From Planctomycetota bacterium (GTDB lineage: Bacteria; Planctomycetota; Planctomycetia; Gemmatales; Gemmataceae), in the NCBI GenBank assembly GCA_016191165.1, contig JACPPF010000023.1, positions 157,045-221,044 of the forward strand: 64,000 bases of DNA. Direction: 5' to 3'. Within the stretch, counting starts at the first letter, position 1; the number at the start of each line of letters is the position of its first letter. Position numbers and translations under genes: made by a program. Positions 53,801-63,939 of this stretch are shown in pieces. The notes beneath the pieces are model-generated. The model had not been told where the DNA came from and made no database searches. It worked only from the letters and a program-made list of their open reading frames with translations.

Positions 53801-53927
53801 GCAGGTGCGCGCCTTTCTGCCCAAGCCCTACCGCGCGGAACAGTTGACCCAGAAGGTTGCCGAGATTCTCGATGCCGCGCGGCGCGAAACAAATCAACCC
53901 GTGCGAGCCAAAGGAATGGCGCGATGA
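50862..53927 (+). CDS. Hybrid histidine kinase with five PAS domains
   Basis: 1021 residues with no TM helix, so a cytoplasmic sensor. PAS-like domains lie at about 1-75, 133-256, 260-376, 383-500 and 505-625. The dimerisation helix has [15 protein letters not shown] with phospho-His H650. The HATPase ([36 protein letters not shown]) follows. A C-terminal receiver has [12 protein letters not shown] with Asp939. No response-regulator gene is next to it, so the receiver may act within a phosphorelay. The start at 50862 is the first ATG after a predicted promoter. Confidence 0.9.
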   Translation: MPHDFAELAQVLFADSADALLLFDVQSGSIQDANPAAQRLIGASRAALAGSKVGALIQCARTGAALDFSDEQRYHDASCGQESLLLVSPAGMRIPIHCSLTPLSASQPLLGLLRLHSLRDPPREEQLDAPGRISEKHYRDLVETSNDLIWSMDLEGRWTFVNRKALLAICGYEPEDLLGKPVRAFLAPERVEGDLRIADRILRGESVYHHETVLLRRDGARVHVRVNAIPWLHSDGATIGITGTATDVTRYKETEAALIASRKRFEAFMNHIPALGFVKDADGRMVYVNQAYTTKFETNEAHFIGKLDHELWPAEVADRLRDADRRVLDEMKPIELHEVVPTPDGVYREWWVAKFPFRDAAGRIFLGGIVLDLTERKQLEDALRRSEQRHRQVWERNLAGNFRIAADGRILDCNDSFARLFGFHSRADALNRSTTEFYFDLRVRDEFLTSLRESQFLANYEIRMRRADGTPIWVLENVSLLEEGGEEILEGSLFDITPRKHIEQALRASENNYRTLINHLNQAIFLKNRDLRYVTVNQVFCAGVRKTEAEILNKTIGELFTENAVTEKARDVETHVLATGRALEIEDVITVHGEPRHVRVHRTPVKDADGAVTGVLGIAWDVTQQREMEAQLRHVDKMNAIGQLAGGLAHDFNNLLTIVLGNLSVVMSQHGDWDSSQDLLHNAEQAGLRAAELTQTLLGLSRRTALAAVPCNLNQNIDEVVRLTRSVLPANIQVEFQADPNLGPVLADPGQINQVLTNLTLNARDAMAAGGVLRFETCHFVPDAEYLAGNVEARPGDYVRLRVQDTGPGVPSEIKQRIFEPFFTTKPPGKGTGLGLAIVFSILKQHQGWVVCESLPDRGTVFDLFLPRCPAAPAVEDKPVARAVHNDLILIVDDEPLIRNLARIILTRAGYETLLAENGAEALDLIRQRPGQIALIVLDAVMPRLSGRETLRELGELAPEIHVLFSSGYSTEQMALREFPQVRAFLPKPYRAEQLTQKVAEILDAARRETNQPVRAKGMAR

Positions 53928-53984
53928 ACCCTTGACTTGCGCCCGGTACGTCCCCGCGATCCCTCTCGAACCTGGATTTTCCTC

Positions 53985-54710
53985 ATGCGTCCACACGACC
54001 GCCGACCCGAACAACTACGGCCCCTGCGTTTCAAACGGCGCTACACGCGCCAGGCTCCCGGCAGCGTGCTGGTGTGCCTGGGCCGAACCACGGTGCTCTG
54101 CACCTGCTGCGTCGAGCCCAGCGTTCCGCCGTTCCTGGTGGGCAAGGGCAAAGGCTGGATGAGCGCCGAATACGGCATGCTCCCCGGCAGCACCAACACG
54201 CGCAAAGCGCGCGACAAGGCCGGCAAGGTCGATGGCCGCTCCGTCGAGATCCAGCGCCTGATCGGACGCAGCCTGCGGGCGATCTTCAATCTCGACCAAC
54301 TCGGCGAGCGTACCTTGTGGATCGACTGTGACGTCCTCGAAGCCGACGGCGGCACGCGCACCGCGAGTATCAACGGTGCGTTTGTGGCCGTCATCGACGC
54401 TTTGCATTCACTCAAGTCGCAGCTTCCCCCCTTGAGCGAAATCGTCCGCGACAGTGTTGCCGCGGTCAGCGTGGGATTATTGAATGACGTGGAGTTACTC
54501 GACCTGGAGTACGTCGAGGACCGGGACGCGGAGGTCGATTTGAACCTGGTGATGACCGGCTCGGGCCAGTTCATCGAAGTGCAAGGAACCGGCGAGGAAG
54601 CGACCTTCAGCCGCAGCCAGCTCGACCGTTTGCTCAAACTCGGCAAAGTGGGGGTCGATGCCATTACCGCGGCGCAAAGGAAGGCGTTGGGCGCGCAATG
54701 GCCGTTTTGA
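53985..54710 (+). CDS. rph: Ribonuclease PH
   Basis: 3'-5' phosphorolytic RNase trimming tRNA ends. 241 residues from RPHDRRPEQLRPLRFKRRYT, with TTVLCTCCVEPSVP, GWMSAEYGMLPGSTNTR, EIQRLIGRSLRAIF and DCDVLEADGGTRTASINGAFVAV. Start 53985 gives the family start. It lies 57 bases after the histidine kinase. Confidence 0.95.
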   Translation: MRPHDRRPEQLRPLRFKRRYTRQAPGSVLVCLGRTTVLCTCCVEPSVPPFLVGKGKGWMSAEYGMLPGSTNTRKARDKAGKVDGRSVEIQRLIGRSLRAIFNLDQLGERTLWIDCDVLEADGGTRTASINGAFVAVIDALHSLKSQLPPLSEIVRDSVAAVSVGLLNDVELLDLEYVEDRDAEVDLNLVMTGSGQFIEVQGTGEEATFSRSQLDRLLKLGKVGVDAITAAQRKALGAQWPF

Positions 54711-54853
54711 TGCCGCTGGCGCCTTCGCGCGCGGCGTCTCGATCTGCTTCCCGAATGGAGCTCGGGAACGAGAGGGTTTCGTCTCGGTCCCAAAAAACGA
54801 AAGCGGGAACGAGAAAAAACTGCGGCCTCGGATCGATTCGACAGCCAGCCCCG

Positions 54854-55945
54854 TCACTCGCTCTTGCGTGTGATTTTCACATCATACGCTCCGGCGGAAG
54901 GGCAGTTCCAGGGAATGGGACCGATATGCAGGTACAGCTTTCCCTCGGCCTCGGGTTTGCCGACGTACCGATCGCCGATGATGAATGGATCGCCGTTTTC
55001 GCCGATCTTGCCGAAGCGCATTCCGCCGTTGGATTGTCCGTTGATAATGATTCGGCCGCCGGGAAAGGCGCCCGGACCGCCGGCAAAGCGACCGGCGGCG
55101 TTGCCGCTGGGGCCGGTCATGTATTGCCCGGGTCCTTGAGGCCACGTATCGACAAAGCCCTTGGCAGTGATGATGATCTCGGTTTGGCCATCCACCTCGT
55201 AGGTCGTTTCCATCCACTGGTTCTGAATTGCGTATTTACCGGCGTCCACTTTGACTTCCAGGTCCAGTCCGGGCCCGGACACGGCCCGCAACGTGCGCAT
55301 ATTGGCCAACTGGTGTTCCATCTCGCCGAAATATTCGGCCTGAGTCTTGACGGACCTTGTCAAGATGCGGCCCACCAGGGTTTGTGTTGGGGTAATCACT
55401 CGGTCGTCCACATTGGTTTGCAAATCTTTCTTGGCATGTTTCGCGCGGAGCGTATCGAGAATCTCTTTCGTCCGCGAGGCGACATCGCGATCCTTCAACT
55501 GGCTCGCCCTGACCACCGCGGAATAGGAGTATGGGCCGAGTATGATCAGCGTCCGGACTGCCTTTTGTCGTTCCCGATAGTCGCCATGGCCGAGATTCTT
55601 CACGGCGGCATCGATCCTGGCGGCCGCGCCTTCCGGAAAACGCAGGCCGAATTCGATGGCCTTAACGTCTTCAATCGGCACCGAGAGCTTGCCGTAAATG
55701 CTGGCGATTTCCAGTTTCTCGGATTTGATGATCAGGCGAATCTTGCTCCCGTTGCGGAAAATCACTTCGACTTCCCCAGGAACATTGGGGCGGACGCTAG
55801 GCTTTCCGGCCTTGCCGACACCGGGGGTTTGCTTCGCCGCGGGCAGGCCGCCTTCTTTTGGCCCCTCCTTCTTCAAATCCTGGGCGGGCATCGACGTCGG
55901 AAACGCTCCCGCCAAAAAAAACGAAACGAGCACGAAGCGATACAT
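54854..55945 (-). CDS. Secreted hypothetical protein
   Basis: 363 residues with a signal peptide (YRFVLVSFFLAGAFPTSMPAQ, cut after SMPA). A small beta domain follows (VEVIFRNGSKIRLIIKSEKLEIASIYGKLSVPIEDVKAIEFGLRFP), then a helical segment with YRERQKAVRTLIILGPYSYSAVVRA. A Gly-rich region (NAAGRFAGGPGAFPGGR) comes near 285-301, and the last part is a beta-rich LYLHIGPIPWNCPSAGAYDVKI. It could be a surface or periplasmic binding protein. No family recognised. Confidence 0.65.
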   Translation of the reverse strand: MYRFVLVSFFLAGAFPTSMPAQDLKKEGPKEGGLPAAKQTPGVGKAGKPSVRPNVPGEVEVIFRNGSKIRLIIKSEKLEIASIYGKLSVPIEDVKAIEFGLRFPEGAAARIDAAVKNLGHGDYRERQKAVRTLIILGPYSYSAVVRASQLKDRDVASRTKEILDTLRAKHAKKDLQTNVDDRVITPTQTLVGRILTRSVKTQAEYFGEMEHQLANMRTLRAVSGPGLDLEVKVDAGKYAIQNQWMETTYEVDGQTEIIITAKGFVDTWPQGPGQYMTGPSGNAAGRFAGGPGAFPGGRIIINGQSNGGMRFGKIGENGDPFIIGDRYVGKPEAEGKLYLHIGPIPWNCPSAGAYDVKITRKSE

Positions 55946-56156
55946 GGCGTTCTCCAACAAGTGGGGACAGGAAAATCACACCTTCAACGCGATCGTTAGC
56001 AACCATGAAGTGTTCTTGATCGGCAATCGGTTCAATAGTCGTCCATAAACCTTAAAGACAGGATAACGCCGCGCCGCGGCAAATCAAGAAAAATTAAGTT
56101 CCGACTGGTTTGGCGCGAAGCGTTGACGATTTGGTCAGGCCCTATACCCTTTCCGC

Positions 56157-57296
56157 ATGAAAAAACATTCGGCAAATCAAAAGTACCTTCACAAGATCAG
56201 CCACAAGCGCATCGACCCACCGGGTCTGACCGGCGCATGCACGTTGCCGCAGATTGTGGAAGAGGCGTTCCTTTCTTATAATGCGGGGCGCATGCGCGAG
56301 GCGTGCCGGCTGTTCACGTCGAAAATGCTGGGGGACAACGTCACCGTCGGGGTTTCGCTCTCCGGCGCCTTGACGCCCGCGGGGCTGGGCATCTCCGTTT
56401 TGGTGCCCTTGATCGAGGCGGGGTTCATTGACTGGATCATCTCGACCGGCGCCAATCTCTACCACGACACCCACTTCGCGCTCAACATGGAGATGCATCA
56501 ATCCCGGCCCGGGCTTGACGATCTGGCTCTGCGCGAACATCAGGTTATCCGCATCTACGACATCGTGTTCGATTACGAGAACCTGCTCGGCACCGATCGC
56601 TTCTATCGCAAGCTATGCCGCAGTGAGCCGTTTCAGCGAACCTTCAGCACGGCGGAATTTCACTACCTGGTAGGCAAATACCTGGCCGCCCTGGAAGATG
56701 AGGCGAGTGCCCTCCATGCAAAAAAACACCGCAGTTTCGTCGCCGCGGCCTATCGGGCCGGCGTGCCGATCTTCACGTCGTCGCCTGGCGATAGCTCGAT
56801 TGGCATGAACCTCGCCGCCCTGCAACTCGAAGGCTCGCGGTTGCAGATCGACCCCTTGCGGGACGTCAACCAGTCAGCCGCGATTGTCTGGGATGCGAAG
56901 AAAAAAAAAGGCCAAAGCGGCGTCTTCATCGTCGGCGGCGGCTCACCCAAGAACTTCATGCTGCAAACGGAACCGCAGATTCAAGAGGTCCTCGGCCTCG
57001 AGGAAGCGGGGCACGATTATTTTTTGCAGGTAACGGATGCCCGTCCCGACACAGGCGGTCTTTCCGGGGCGACGCCGCAGGAGGCGATGACCTGGGGCAA
57101 AGTCGATCCGAATCAGCTGCCCGACACGGTGACGTGCTACGTCGATTCGACCGTGTTTTTGCCAATCCTCACGGTGTACGCGCTGGCAACGCACGCGCCG
57201 CGAAAGCCCAGGCGACTCATGGATCGGCTTGAAGGTTTGACGAAGGAGTTGGAGGCGGGATACTTGAAGAACCGCAAGAAGAATCGCAAGGAGTAG
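56157..57296 (+). CDS. Deoxyhypusine-synthase-like protein
   Basis: 379 residues with the deoxyhypusine synthase fold: [56 protein letters not shown] and [31 protein letters not shown]. The Lys of the W-G-K motif (residue 315), which carries the aminobutyl group in the eukaryotic enzyme, is conserved. Bacteria lack eIF5A, so the product is more likely homospermidine or another polyamine derivative, as for known bacterial relatives. AT-rich DNA precedes it. Confidence 0.85.
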   Translation: MKKHSANQKYLHKISHKRIDPPGLTGACTLPQIVEEAFLSYNAGRMREACRLFTSKMLGDNVTVGVSLSGALTPAGLGISVLVPLIEAGFIDWIISTGANLYHDTHFALNMEMHQSRPGLDDLALREHQVIRIYDIVFDYENLLGTDRFYRKLCRSEPFQRTFSTAEFHYLVGKYLAALEDEASALHAKKHRSFVAAAYRAGVPIFTSSPGDSSIGMNLAALQLEGSRLQIDPLRDVNQSAAIVWDAKKKKGQSGVFIVGGGSPKNFMLQTEPQIQEVLGLEEAGHDYFLQVTDARPDTGGLSGATPQEAMTWGKVDPNQLPDTVTCYVDSTVFLPILTVYALATHAPRKPRRLMDRLEGLTKELEAGYLKNRKKNRKE

Positions 57297-57393
57297 TTCG
57301 TTTCCGAACCCTGCGCAGGCACGCAGCCGATGCAAGTGCGGCACTTGCTTGCGCCGCGTGCTTCGTCCAAACGAAAACACAGGAAAGGGTCCC

Positions 57394-58587
57394 ATGGCGG
57401 AATTCACCGTGGATCGTGAACAGGCGATAAACCGGCTCATGCGTTTCCTGGCGGTCGAAGGGATCACCGGGCAGGAGCAGGCAATCGGCGCCGAGGTCGC
57501 GCGGGCGTTGAGCGAGATCGGCGTGCCCGCCGGCGCCATCCGCTTCGACGACGCCAACACCAGGATTCCGCTGCCCACACAGACAGGCAATCTGATCGTC
57601 ACGCTGCCCGGCACGAAACCTGGTCCACGCCGGTTGTTCTCGACCCACCTGGACACGGTGCCGCTTTGCGCCGGCGCGGTCCCGGTTCGCAAGGGCCGGC
57701 GCATCGTGCCGGCCGGCAAGACGGCTCTGGGCGGAGACAATCGCACAGGCGTTGCCGCCCTGGTCACCATGCTTGCGGAGTTGTTGACGCGAAATATCCC
57801 GCACGCTCCGTTGACCGTCCTCTTTACCGTGCGTGAGGAGAGTGGACTCTGGGGCGCTCGCACGGTCGATGCCGCTGAGCTAGGCGATCCGGCCATGGGC
57901 TTCAATATTGACGGCGGCTCCGCGCAAACCATCACCATCGGCGCCGTTGGCGCGGACCGCTGGGAAGTGGAGATTTTCGGCAAGGCGGCGCACGCCGGCG
58001 TTCATCCCGAGCGAGGCATTTCCGCCACCATCGTGCTCGCGCGGGCGCTGGCCTCGATACACAAGGACGGCTGGTTCGGCAAGGTCAAGAAAGCCGGCAT
58101 GGAGGGTACCTCCAACGTCGGCCCGGTCGGCGACGCCGACGGCGGTTGCGCGGGGCAGGCGACCAATGTGGTCACCGATTACGTCAAGGTCAACGGCGAG
58201 TCACGCAGCCACGACGCCAAATGCATCACGGCGATCACGGCGGCCTATCGCCAGGCATTCCAGACTGCCGCCCGGCAAGTCCGCGATGACAAGGGCAAAA
58301 CCGCCCGGGTCAGGTTCACGACACAACGCAGTTATTTTCCCTATCGGCTCCGAGAGGACAGCGCCGTGGTCCGCGCGGCCCAAAACGTCGCGGCCTCGCT
58401 TGGCTGGCAGACGACGTTGAAATTCTCCAACGGCGGCCTCGACGCCAACTGGCTTACCCGCCACGGCATCCCCGCCCTCACCTTCGGCGCCGGCCAGCAC
58501 GACGTTCACACCATCGCCGAATACGCCGATCTCGACGAGTTCATCGATGGCTGCATTTTCGCCCTGGCCCTCGCCGCAAAAACATGA
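57394..58587 (+). CDS. M20-family peptidase (PepT-like)
   Basis: 397 residues with STHLDTVPL (metal His/Asp), LGGDNRTGVAAL (bridging Asp), TVREESGLWGAR (catalytic and metal Glu) and the late GAGQHDVHTIAEY (metal His). The dimerisation domain lies in the middle (GKAAHAGVHPERG). It resembles tripeptidase T more than other M20 enzymes. The start at 57394 follows a GGAAAGGG SD. Confidence 0.85.
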   Translation: MAEFTVDREQAINRLMRFLAVEGITGQEQAIGAEVARALSEIGVPAGAIRFDDANTRIPLPTQTGNLIVTLPGTKPGPRRLFSTHLDTVPLCAGAVPVRKGRRIVPAGKTALGGDNRTGVAALVTMLAELLTRNIPHAPLTVLFTVREESGLWGARTVDAAELGDPAMGFNIDGGSAQTITIGAVGADRWEVEIFGKAAHAGVHPERGISATIVLARALASIHKDGWFGKVKKAGMEGTSNVGPVGDADGGCAGQATNVVTDYVKVNGESRSHDAKCITAITAAYRQAFQTAARQVRDDKGKTARVRFTTQRSYFPYRLREDSAVVRAAQNVAASLGWQTTLKFSNGGLDANWLTRHGIPALTFGAGQHDVHTIAEYADLDEFIDGCIFALALAAKT

Positions 58588-58644
58588 AGTGCCTGCAACC
58601 TCGCCCTGAGCGCCGCGTTTGGCGGGGCTCGGGCACAAACCTCT

Positions 58645-60762
58645 TCACGCCTCGGCGATCAGCACGAGCATCGAGTGGGCGGCAACGTGGTAGGTCATCT
58701 CGGCGGGAACGATCGGGCCTTCATCAGGCCCGAGAATATCCAGCGGCGACAACAACGACGTGTCGATGGCGCGGCGCCACGGCTTTCCATTGGGCGAGCG
58801 CGGCACACGGAACGGGATCGTGTCGGTCCAGGCGTTGCAGGCGACGTAGAAATCACGATCCGCTTCGCGCTCGGTTTGCGTGCCGTCCAGACAGAACGCC
58901 AGCGTGCGACTCGTGTGCGTGAAATCCGGGCGAAACGGCTCGACGCCGTGCCAGATGACATCGGGCTGGTGATTGCCATGCGGGCCGTGGCCGCGAAAGA
59001 ACTCGCGCCGCCGCAACGCGGGGTGGCGTTTGCGCAGGTCGATTAACATCGTGACGAAACGGAAGAAATCCGCATTCACTTCCTTCAAGCGCCAGTCGAT
59101 CCAGCTAATTTCGTTGTCCTGACACCAGGCGTTGTTGTTCCCTTTTTGCGTGCGCAGCAACTCGTCGCCGCCCAAGATCATGGGCACGCCCTGGGAGATC
59201 ATCAGGGTCGTCATCAGGTTCTTCGCCTGGCGCTTGCGCAAGCGCAGGATTTCCGGATCGTGCGTCGGACCTTCGATGCCGCAGTTCCAGGAGTGGTTCT
59301 CGTCCATGCCGTCGCGATTGGCCTCGCCGTTGGCGTCGTTGTGTTTGTGGTTATAGGAGACAAGGTCCCACAGAGTGAAACCGTCGTGGCAGGTAAGGAA
59401 ATTGACGGAGTGATTGGGCATACGTCCGGAATGCTCGTAAAGGTCCGAGCTGCCGCAGATGCGGGTCGCCAGGGCGCCGCTCATGCCCGCATCGCCGCGC
59501 CAGAAACGGCGCACGTCATCGCGGTAGCGTCCATTCCACTCCGACCAGCGGCCGCCGAAATGCGGGAAGCTGCCGACCTGGTAAAGCCCGGCGGCGTCCC
59601 AGGGCTCCGCGATAAGTTTGGTGTCACGCAGCAATCCGTCCTCGGAAATCATTTCGACGATCGGCGGATCGATGAGGACGTTTCCCTTGCGATCGCGCCC
59701 GAAAATGGACGCCAGGTCGAAACGCAGACCATCCACGTGCATTTCGCCGACCCAGAAACGTAGGCACGTCAGGATCAATTCGCGGACGATGGGATGGTTG
59801 CAGTTGATCGTGTTTCCGCAGCCGGTGAGGTTGAGGTAGTTGCCGCCTGGCCCCAGCAAATAGTACAAATGGTTGTCCAGACCGCGGAAGGAGTAGGTGC
59901 GGCCCCGATCATCCCCCTCACCCGTGTGATTGAAGACCACATCAAGGATGACCTCAATGCCGGCCTCATGAAAGGAACGCACGGCGTCGCGAAACTCCGT
60001 GACCTGACCATGTTCCGGTCCGCTGTGGGCGTAAGCGGCCTTGGGCGCGGCGAAGGCGATGCTGTTGTAGCCCCAGAAATTCTTCAGGCACATTCCCGTA
60101 TTCGGATTCACGAAAACGCAGTCGTCCTCGTCAAACTCAAAAACAGGCAGCAACTCCACCGCCGTGACTCCGAGTTGCTGCAGGTAGGGGATTTTCTCGA
60201 CAAGGCCCGCAAAGGTTCCCGGCCTGGTGACCAGCGAGCTGGGATGCATGGTGAAACCGCGAACGTGCAGCTCGTAGATCACGGAATCTTCCAGCGGCGT
60301 GACCAGCGGCACGTCTTCACGCCAGTCGTAGTGGCGCCGCACGTAGAGGCTGCGCCGGTGGGTGCCGCGGGTTTGATTCACGCCATTGAAGTAATGCCCG
60401 TTGCAGCCCCATTTTTCTCCGTCGGCGACCGCGGTGCAGCTGGGGTCCAGGAGGATGAGCCTGGGATCGAAGCGATGCCCCGCGCCCTTGGGGCCGTTGA
60501 CGCGCCAGCCGTAGCGGAATAACTTGGGCGGATCGAAGAGGTGGATGTGCCACAGATCCCCCGTGCGATTCTTGTGCGGGTCCAGCGGAATCTCCGCGAG
60601 GACGTCGTCGGTGTCCACCTGTTGCAAGACCAAATGCACCGACGTGCCATGCCGGCACATGAGGACGAAGTTGACCCCCTCGGCAAACGGGGTGGCGCCC
60701 AGCGGCGCGGACCGACCGCGGCTGGTGCGGAACTTTTCTGATATCGGTGTTTCGCCAGGCAT
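58645..60762 (-). CDS. glgX: Glycogen debranching enzyme GlgX
   Basis: 705 residues, GH13 isoamylase/GlgX type. The N-terminal carbohydrate-binding domain is followed by the (beta/alpha)8 domain with VILDVVFNHTGEG, GLRFDLASI (nucleophile Asp) and LIAEPWDAAGLYQVG (acid/base Glu), and FLTCHDGFTLWDLVSYNHKHN (third Asp). It removes branches from glycogen. The start at 60762 gives MPGETPISEKF. Confidence 0.92.
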   Translation of the reverse strand: MPGETPISEKFRTSRGRSAPLGATPFAEGVNFVLMCRHGTSVHLVLQQVDTDDVLAEIPLDPHKNRTGDLWHIHLFDPPKLFRYGWRVNGPKGAGHRFDPRLILLDPSCTAVADGEKWGCNGHYFNGVNQTRGTHRRSLYVRRHYDWREDVPLVTPLEDSVIYELHVRGFTMHPSSLVTRPGTFAGLVEKIPYLQQLGVTAVELLPVFEFDEDDCVFVNPNTGMCLKNFWGYNSIAFAAPKAAYAHSGPEHGQVTEFRDAVRSFHEAGIEVILDVVFNHTGEGDDRGRTYSFRGLDNHLYYLLGPGGNYLNLTGCGNTINCNHPIVRELILTCLRFWVGEMHVDGLRFDLASIFGRDRKGNVLIDPPIVEMISEDGLLRDTKLIAEPWDAAGLYQVGSFPHFGGRWSEWNGRYRDDVRRFWRGDAGMSGALATRICGSSDLYEHSGRMPNHSVNFLTCHDGFTLWDLVSYNHKHNDANGEANRDGMDENHSWNCGIEGPTHDPEILRLRKRQAKNLMTTLMISQGVPMILGGDELLRTQKGNNNAWCQDNEISWIDWRLKEVNADFFRFVTMLIDLRKRHPALRRREFFRGHGPHGNHQPDVIWHGVEPFRPDFTHTSRTLAFCLDGTQTEREADRDFYVACNAWTDTIPFRVPRSPNGKPWRRAIDTSLLSPLDILGPDEGPIVPAEMTYHVAAHSMLVLIAEA

Positions 60763-61335
60763 AGCTTGGATGATTATAGCGGGCCACTCACTCGCCTGAA
60801 GGCAGGGGAGAAACAAAAATCTTGGAAATTGCCCTTTCCAAATCCAGCAAAAGTGTCATAATACATATACATCTTGAACGCGCGGAGCAACCTTGCTTCC
60901 GATCAAGAAAAATCGTGTTTTGCCAATCTTACAACCTAGCCAACCGAAATTGTTGAAAATCTGGCAAAATTGTACTTCCCTTTTTTTTGGCTTTTGACCA
61001 AGATACCGTAGTTGTCGCTCTCCATCCAAGGAGTTTGGAGGGCAGGAAAGGAAGGCTCGCTTTCCACACCTCGCGGACTTTCAAGAAGAATGTTCACGAG
61101 ACATCGCCGATTCCTTCACCACCCATGATGGCATTTTTCCGTCTTTCGGGCACTTGATCGTGTCCAAGTAGACCTCAGTGTGATTGCGTTGGTTTGCCAA
61201 TGTCTTTTCCCCGCGGCGCCTTTGGCGCGGGGACGAGATTTGTTTTCGTGTAAAAGAGTTTTTCGCTGCGCCGCGCCTTTACTTGGGCCGTGGGATTAGC
61301 AGCTCAAGTCTCCCTGTTTTTTTGGAGGATATGCT
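60763..61335. other. Long leader region before rho
   Basis: 573 bases without a gene. It includes a CATAATAC -10-like site near 60855, T-rich runs (60978-60986, 61316-61322) and a hairpin CCCCGC...GCGGGG region near 61208-61232. A long leader before rho fits autoregulation of rho by early termination, but no known element was identified. Confidence 0.45.
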
Positions 61336-62799
61336 ATGGCCGTCGCACGTGGCGACGAAGGTTCGAGTAACGTGACGAACACTCCAACCGCTTCGACAAC
61401 CGGAACCGCTCCAGGAGCCGTGCGCCGTCGAATAATTCGCAAACCGTCACCTGGTGATGCCGCTCCCGCCGCGGCGCCTGCCGCTCCATCACCGGCGCCC
61501 ACTTCCACCTCAACCCTCCCCCCGGCACACGCCAACGCCACCCGGCTCGACGATCTCTATCGCTTGCCGATGCCCAAGCTGTTCGCATTCGCCGAGAAGG
61601 AAGGCCTCTTCGAGCACACCGGCATGAATCGCGGGCAGCTCATCATGGCTGTCGTGCGCCGTCAGATCGAGCGCGGGCTGGTCGTGCGTGGCTCCGGCAC
61701 GCTGGAGGTTCTGCCCGATGGTTACGGCTTCCTCCGGTCGTCGGCGCACAACTACCTGGCCTCGCCGGAGGACATCTATGTGTCCCCGAGCCAGATCCGC
61801 CGCGTCGGTCTGAAGACCGGCCTGGTGGTCGAAGGGCCGATTCGCCTGCCCGTGGAAGGGCAGGACAACTTCGCCCTGATGCAGGTCGATCAGGTCAACG
61901 GCGTGAACCCCGAGGAACGAATCTCGCCCACGACGTTTGAAGACCTCACGCCCCTGCATCCCAATCGCCGGCTCATACTCGAAACGACGGCCGAGGAACT
62001 CAACATGCGCGTCGTCGATATGGTGACGCCGATCGGCAAGGGGCAGCGCGGCCTGATCGTGTCGCCGCCCCGCGCGGGCAAGACGATCCTTTTGCAAAAG
62101 ATCGCCCTGAGCCTGCTCAAGAATCATCCCGATTCCTATCTGATCGTGCTGCTCATCGACGAACGTCCCGAAGAAGTCACCGACATGGCGCGCACCGTCG
62201 CCGGTCCGAATTGCGAGGTGGTCGCCAGCACCTTCGACGAACCGTCCGAGGAACACGTCCACGTCGCCGATGTTGTTCTGGAAAAAGCCAAGCGTCTCGT
62301 CGAAGGCGGCAAGGACGTGGTCATTTTGCTCGATTCGATCACGCGCCTGGCTCGCGCCCACAACACCGAGGCCCCCTCCGGCGGCAAGCTCCTCTCCGGC
62401 GGTCTCGACACCAACGCCATGCAAAGGCCCAAGCGCTTTTTCGGCGCTGCGCGCCAGACCGAAGAAGGCGGCAGCCTGACCATCCTCGCCACCGCCCTCA
62501 TCGACACCGGCAGCCGCATGGATGACGTGATCTTTGAAGAATTCAAGGGCACCGGCAACATGGAACTCCACCTCGATCGCCGGCTGGTTGACAAACGCGT
62601 CTGGCCCGCCATCGACATCAACCGCTCCGGCACCCGCAAGGAAGAGCTGCTCCTCCATCCTGGCGAAGTCGAAAAGATCCGCATCCTCCGCCGCGTCCTG
62701 AGCGACATGCATCCGGTCGAAGCGATGGAAATGCTGGTGAGCCGCATTCGCAAGACGAAGTCGAACGCGGAGTTTTTGATGGGGATGAATATGTCGTAG
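61336..62799 (+). CDS. rho: Transcription termination factor Rho
   Basis: 487 residues. The cold-shock RNA-binding domain has [10 protein letters not shown] (~residue 130). The ATPase domain has [17 protein letters not shown] (Walker A, ~250), [22 protein letters not shown] and [19 protein letters not shown]. The N-terminal ~70 residues are an added Ala/Pro/Thr-rich region, common in high-GC bacteria. GGAGG lies eight bases before 61336. It ends RNA synthesis in a hexamer. Confidence 0.95.
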   Translation: MAVARGDEGSSNVTNTPTASTTGTAPGAVRRRIIRKPSPGDAAPAAAPAAPSPAPTSTSTLPPAHANATRLDDLYRLPMPKLFAFAEKEGLFEHTGMNRGQLIMAVVRRQIERGLVVRGSGTLEVLPDGYGFLRSSAHNYLASPEDIYVSPSQIRRVGLKTGLVVEGPIRLPVEGQDNFALMQVDQVNGVNPEERISPTTFEDLTPLHPNRRLILETTAEELNMRVVDMVTPIGKGQRGLIVSPPRAGKTILLQKIALSLLKNHPDSYLIVLLIDERPEEVTDMARTVAGPNCEVVASTFDEPSEEHVHVADVVLEKAKRLVEGGKDVVILLDSITRLARAHNTEAPSGGKLLSGGLDTNAMQRPKRFFGAARQTEEGGSLTILATALIDTGSRMDDVIFEEFKGTGNMELHLDRRLVDKRVWPAIDINRSGTRKEELLLHPGEVEKIRILRRVLSDMHPVEAMEMLVSRIRKTKSNAEFLMGMNMS

Positions 62800-62817
62800 C
62801 CGCCTGGCAATCTCAAG

Positions 62818-62885
62818 CCCGCAGCCGAAAGGCTGCGGGATGTTGCGAATGGTCCGACCAGATGCGCAACCCCCTTGCGCATCTG
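62818..62885. terminator. Paired hairpins after rho
   Basis: CCCGCAGCC-GAAA-GGCTGCGGG (62818-62839) and CAGATGCGCAA-CCCCC-TTGCGCATCTG (62859-62885), both perfect stems with short loops, lie 19 bases after the rho stop. No T run follows the first. Confidence 0.55.
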
Positions 62886-63543
62886 CTATTTGCCGGAAAG
62901 CCTGGTTTTTTCCACTTTTCCGCGTGCCGGAGACAGCGGGTCCGCACGTTCCAGGGGGCCCACGGTCGGAACGGTACTCGCGTTTCCACGTTCCTTAATC
63001 CGAGAATCTCATAGCGTATGAGTCAAGATTCGATACAAGCCCGAAGCGTTAGCGAGGGACGATGCGGAAGAATTCCCTCGCTAACGCTTCGGGCTTTTTT
63101 GGCGGCCGAAGAGCGGCTTGCCGTCTTGGCGACGATGACACTGTTGGAAATCAAGGAGGAGTCGGTGGCGTTGGCGGAAAACCTGGTCCAGGCGGGAGCA
63201 CTACCGGCGAAAGCCGAGAATGCGGATGGCTTCCACCCGCCCGCGTTTCTCCCCCTGTTGTGCCTCAGTCGAATCTGGAGGAGTAGCGATTCAACCGCTG
63301 CCAGCATTTCAGCCGAAGAAAGGAAATCGAACGTTGCGATGACATGGCAGATCGCGATACAATACCCCAGGCAAAAATAGATGGCCACATTCGTCTGCTC
63401 GAAGCAACCGAATGGGGCATCCGGTTCCGTTCAACGGCCCCCAATCCTGCCGCGAGCAAACGCGCGGCACGAGCCGATCGCAACCCATCGCGGCAGGATA
63501 GGGGGCTGGCGTTCGGCGGCTTGGTTCTAAGCGGAGGTCGTTC
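62886..63543. other. Intergenic region after rho
   Basis: No supported gene. ORFs on both strands here read through a palindrome (63038-63095) and are not conserved-looking. The rest is mixed, with a tract near 63180-63300 of modest coding look on neither strand. Confidence 0.5.
63038..63095. repeat. AGCCCGAAGCGTTAGCG palindrome
   Basis: AGCCCGAAGCGTTAGCGAGG (start of a 22-bp arm) at 63038-63059 and its inverse at 63074-63095, perfect, followed by TTTTT. It can act as an intrinsic terminator on the + strand. Confidence 0.75.
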
Positions 63544-63879
63544 GTGTGCACATTGATGACCAATGTTTACTGGGTCCTCGGCAAGAAAAGCCACGCCAGC
63601 TCCGACGATTTTGTTGCGGCCGTTACTGACTACAACAAAAAGATCGACCCGGTGAACAGCAAATGGAACCCAACCCAGGCGGTCGCGTTCGGATCGATCA
63701 CCGTAGTCTTCGAGGCGTTGTGGAAGGACGAGGACGCCAAGGTCAATCTTGAAATTGGCGAACCCAACCAGGTGCTCACTATGGGATCGGTTCTCTTCAC
63801 CCTCAACAACGCGACCGTGGATTTCTTCAAAGACGCCGATCACTGCTTCTTCGAGGGCCTAGTGCCCTGTCCAGACTAA
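63544..63879 (+). CDS. Hypothetical protein truncated by an IS630-like insertion
   Basis: 111 residues from GTG 63544 (or Met at 63556). Soluble alpha/beta composition with NPTQAVAFGSITVVFEALW and VLTMGSVLFTLNNATVDFF. The last five residues and the stop (V-P-C-P-D-stop) come from the end of an IS630-like element starting at the TA at 63860. The original gene continued beyond; its function is unknown. Confidence 0.55.
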   Translation: MCTLMTNVYWVLGKKSHASSDDFVAAVTDYNKKIDPVNSKWNPTQAVAFGSITVVFEALWKDEDAKVNLEIGEPNQVLTMGSVLFTLNNATVDFFKDADHCFFEGLVPCPD

Positions 63880-63910
63880 ATTTTGGGATTGTTCGTATCG
63901 CCGATTTTTC

Positions 63911-63938
63911 GGAACCTCCACCTTAACAAGGAGGTTCC
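63911..63938 (+). promoter_or_regulatory. Hairpin sequestering the transposase ribosome site
   Basis: GGAACCTCC (63911-63919) and GGAGGTTCC (63930-63938) form a 9-bp stem. The SD GGAGG lies in the 3' arm, one base before the ATG at 63940. It could limit translation from readthrough transcripts. Confidence 0.6.
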
Positions 63939-63939
63939 T

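Noticed and set aside
63018..63388. ORFs on both strands after rho
   Set aside because: Both run through a palindrome and show no conserved-looking core or SD.
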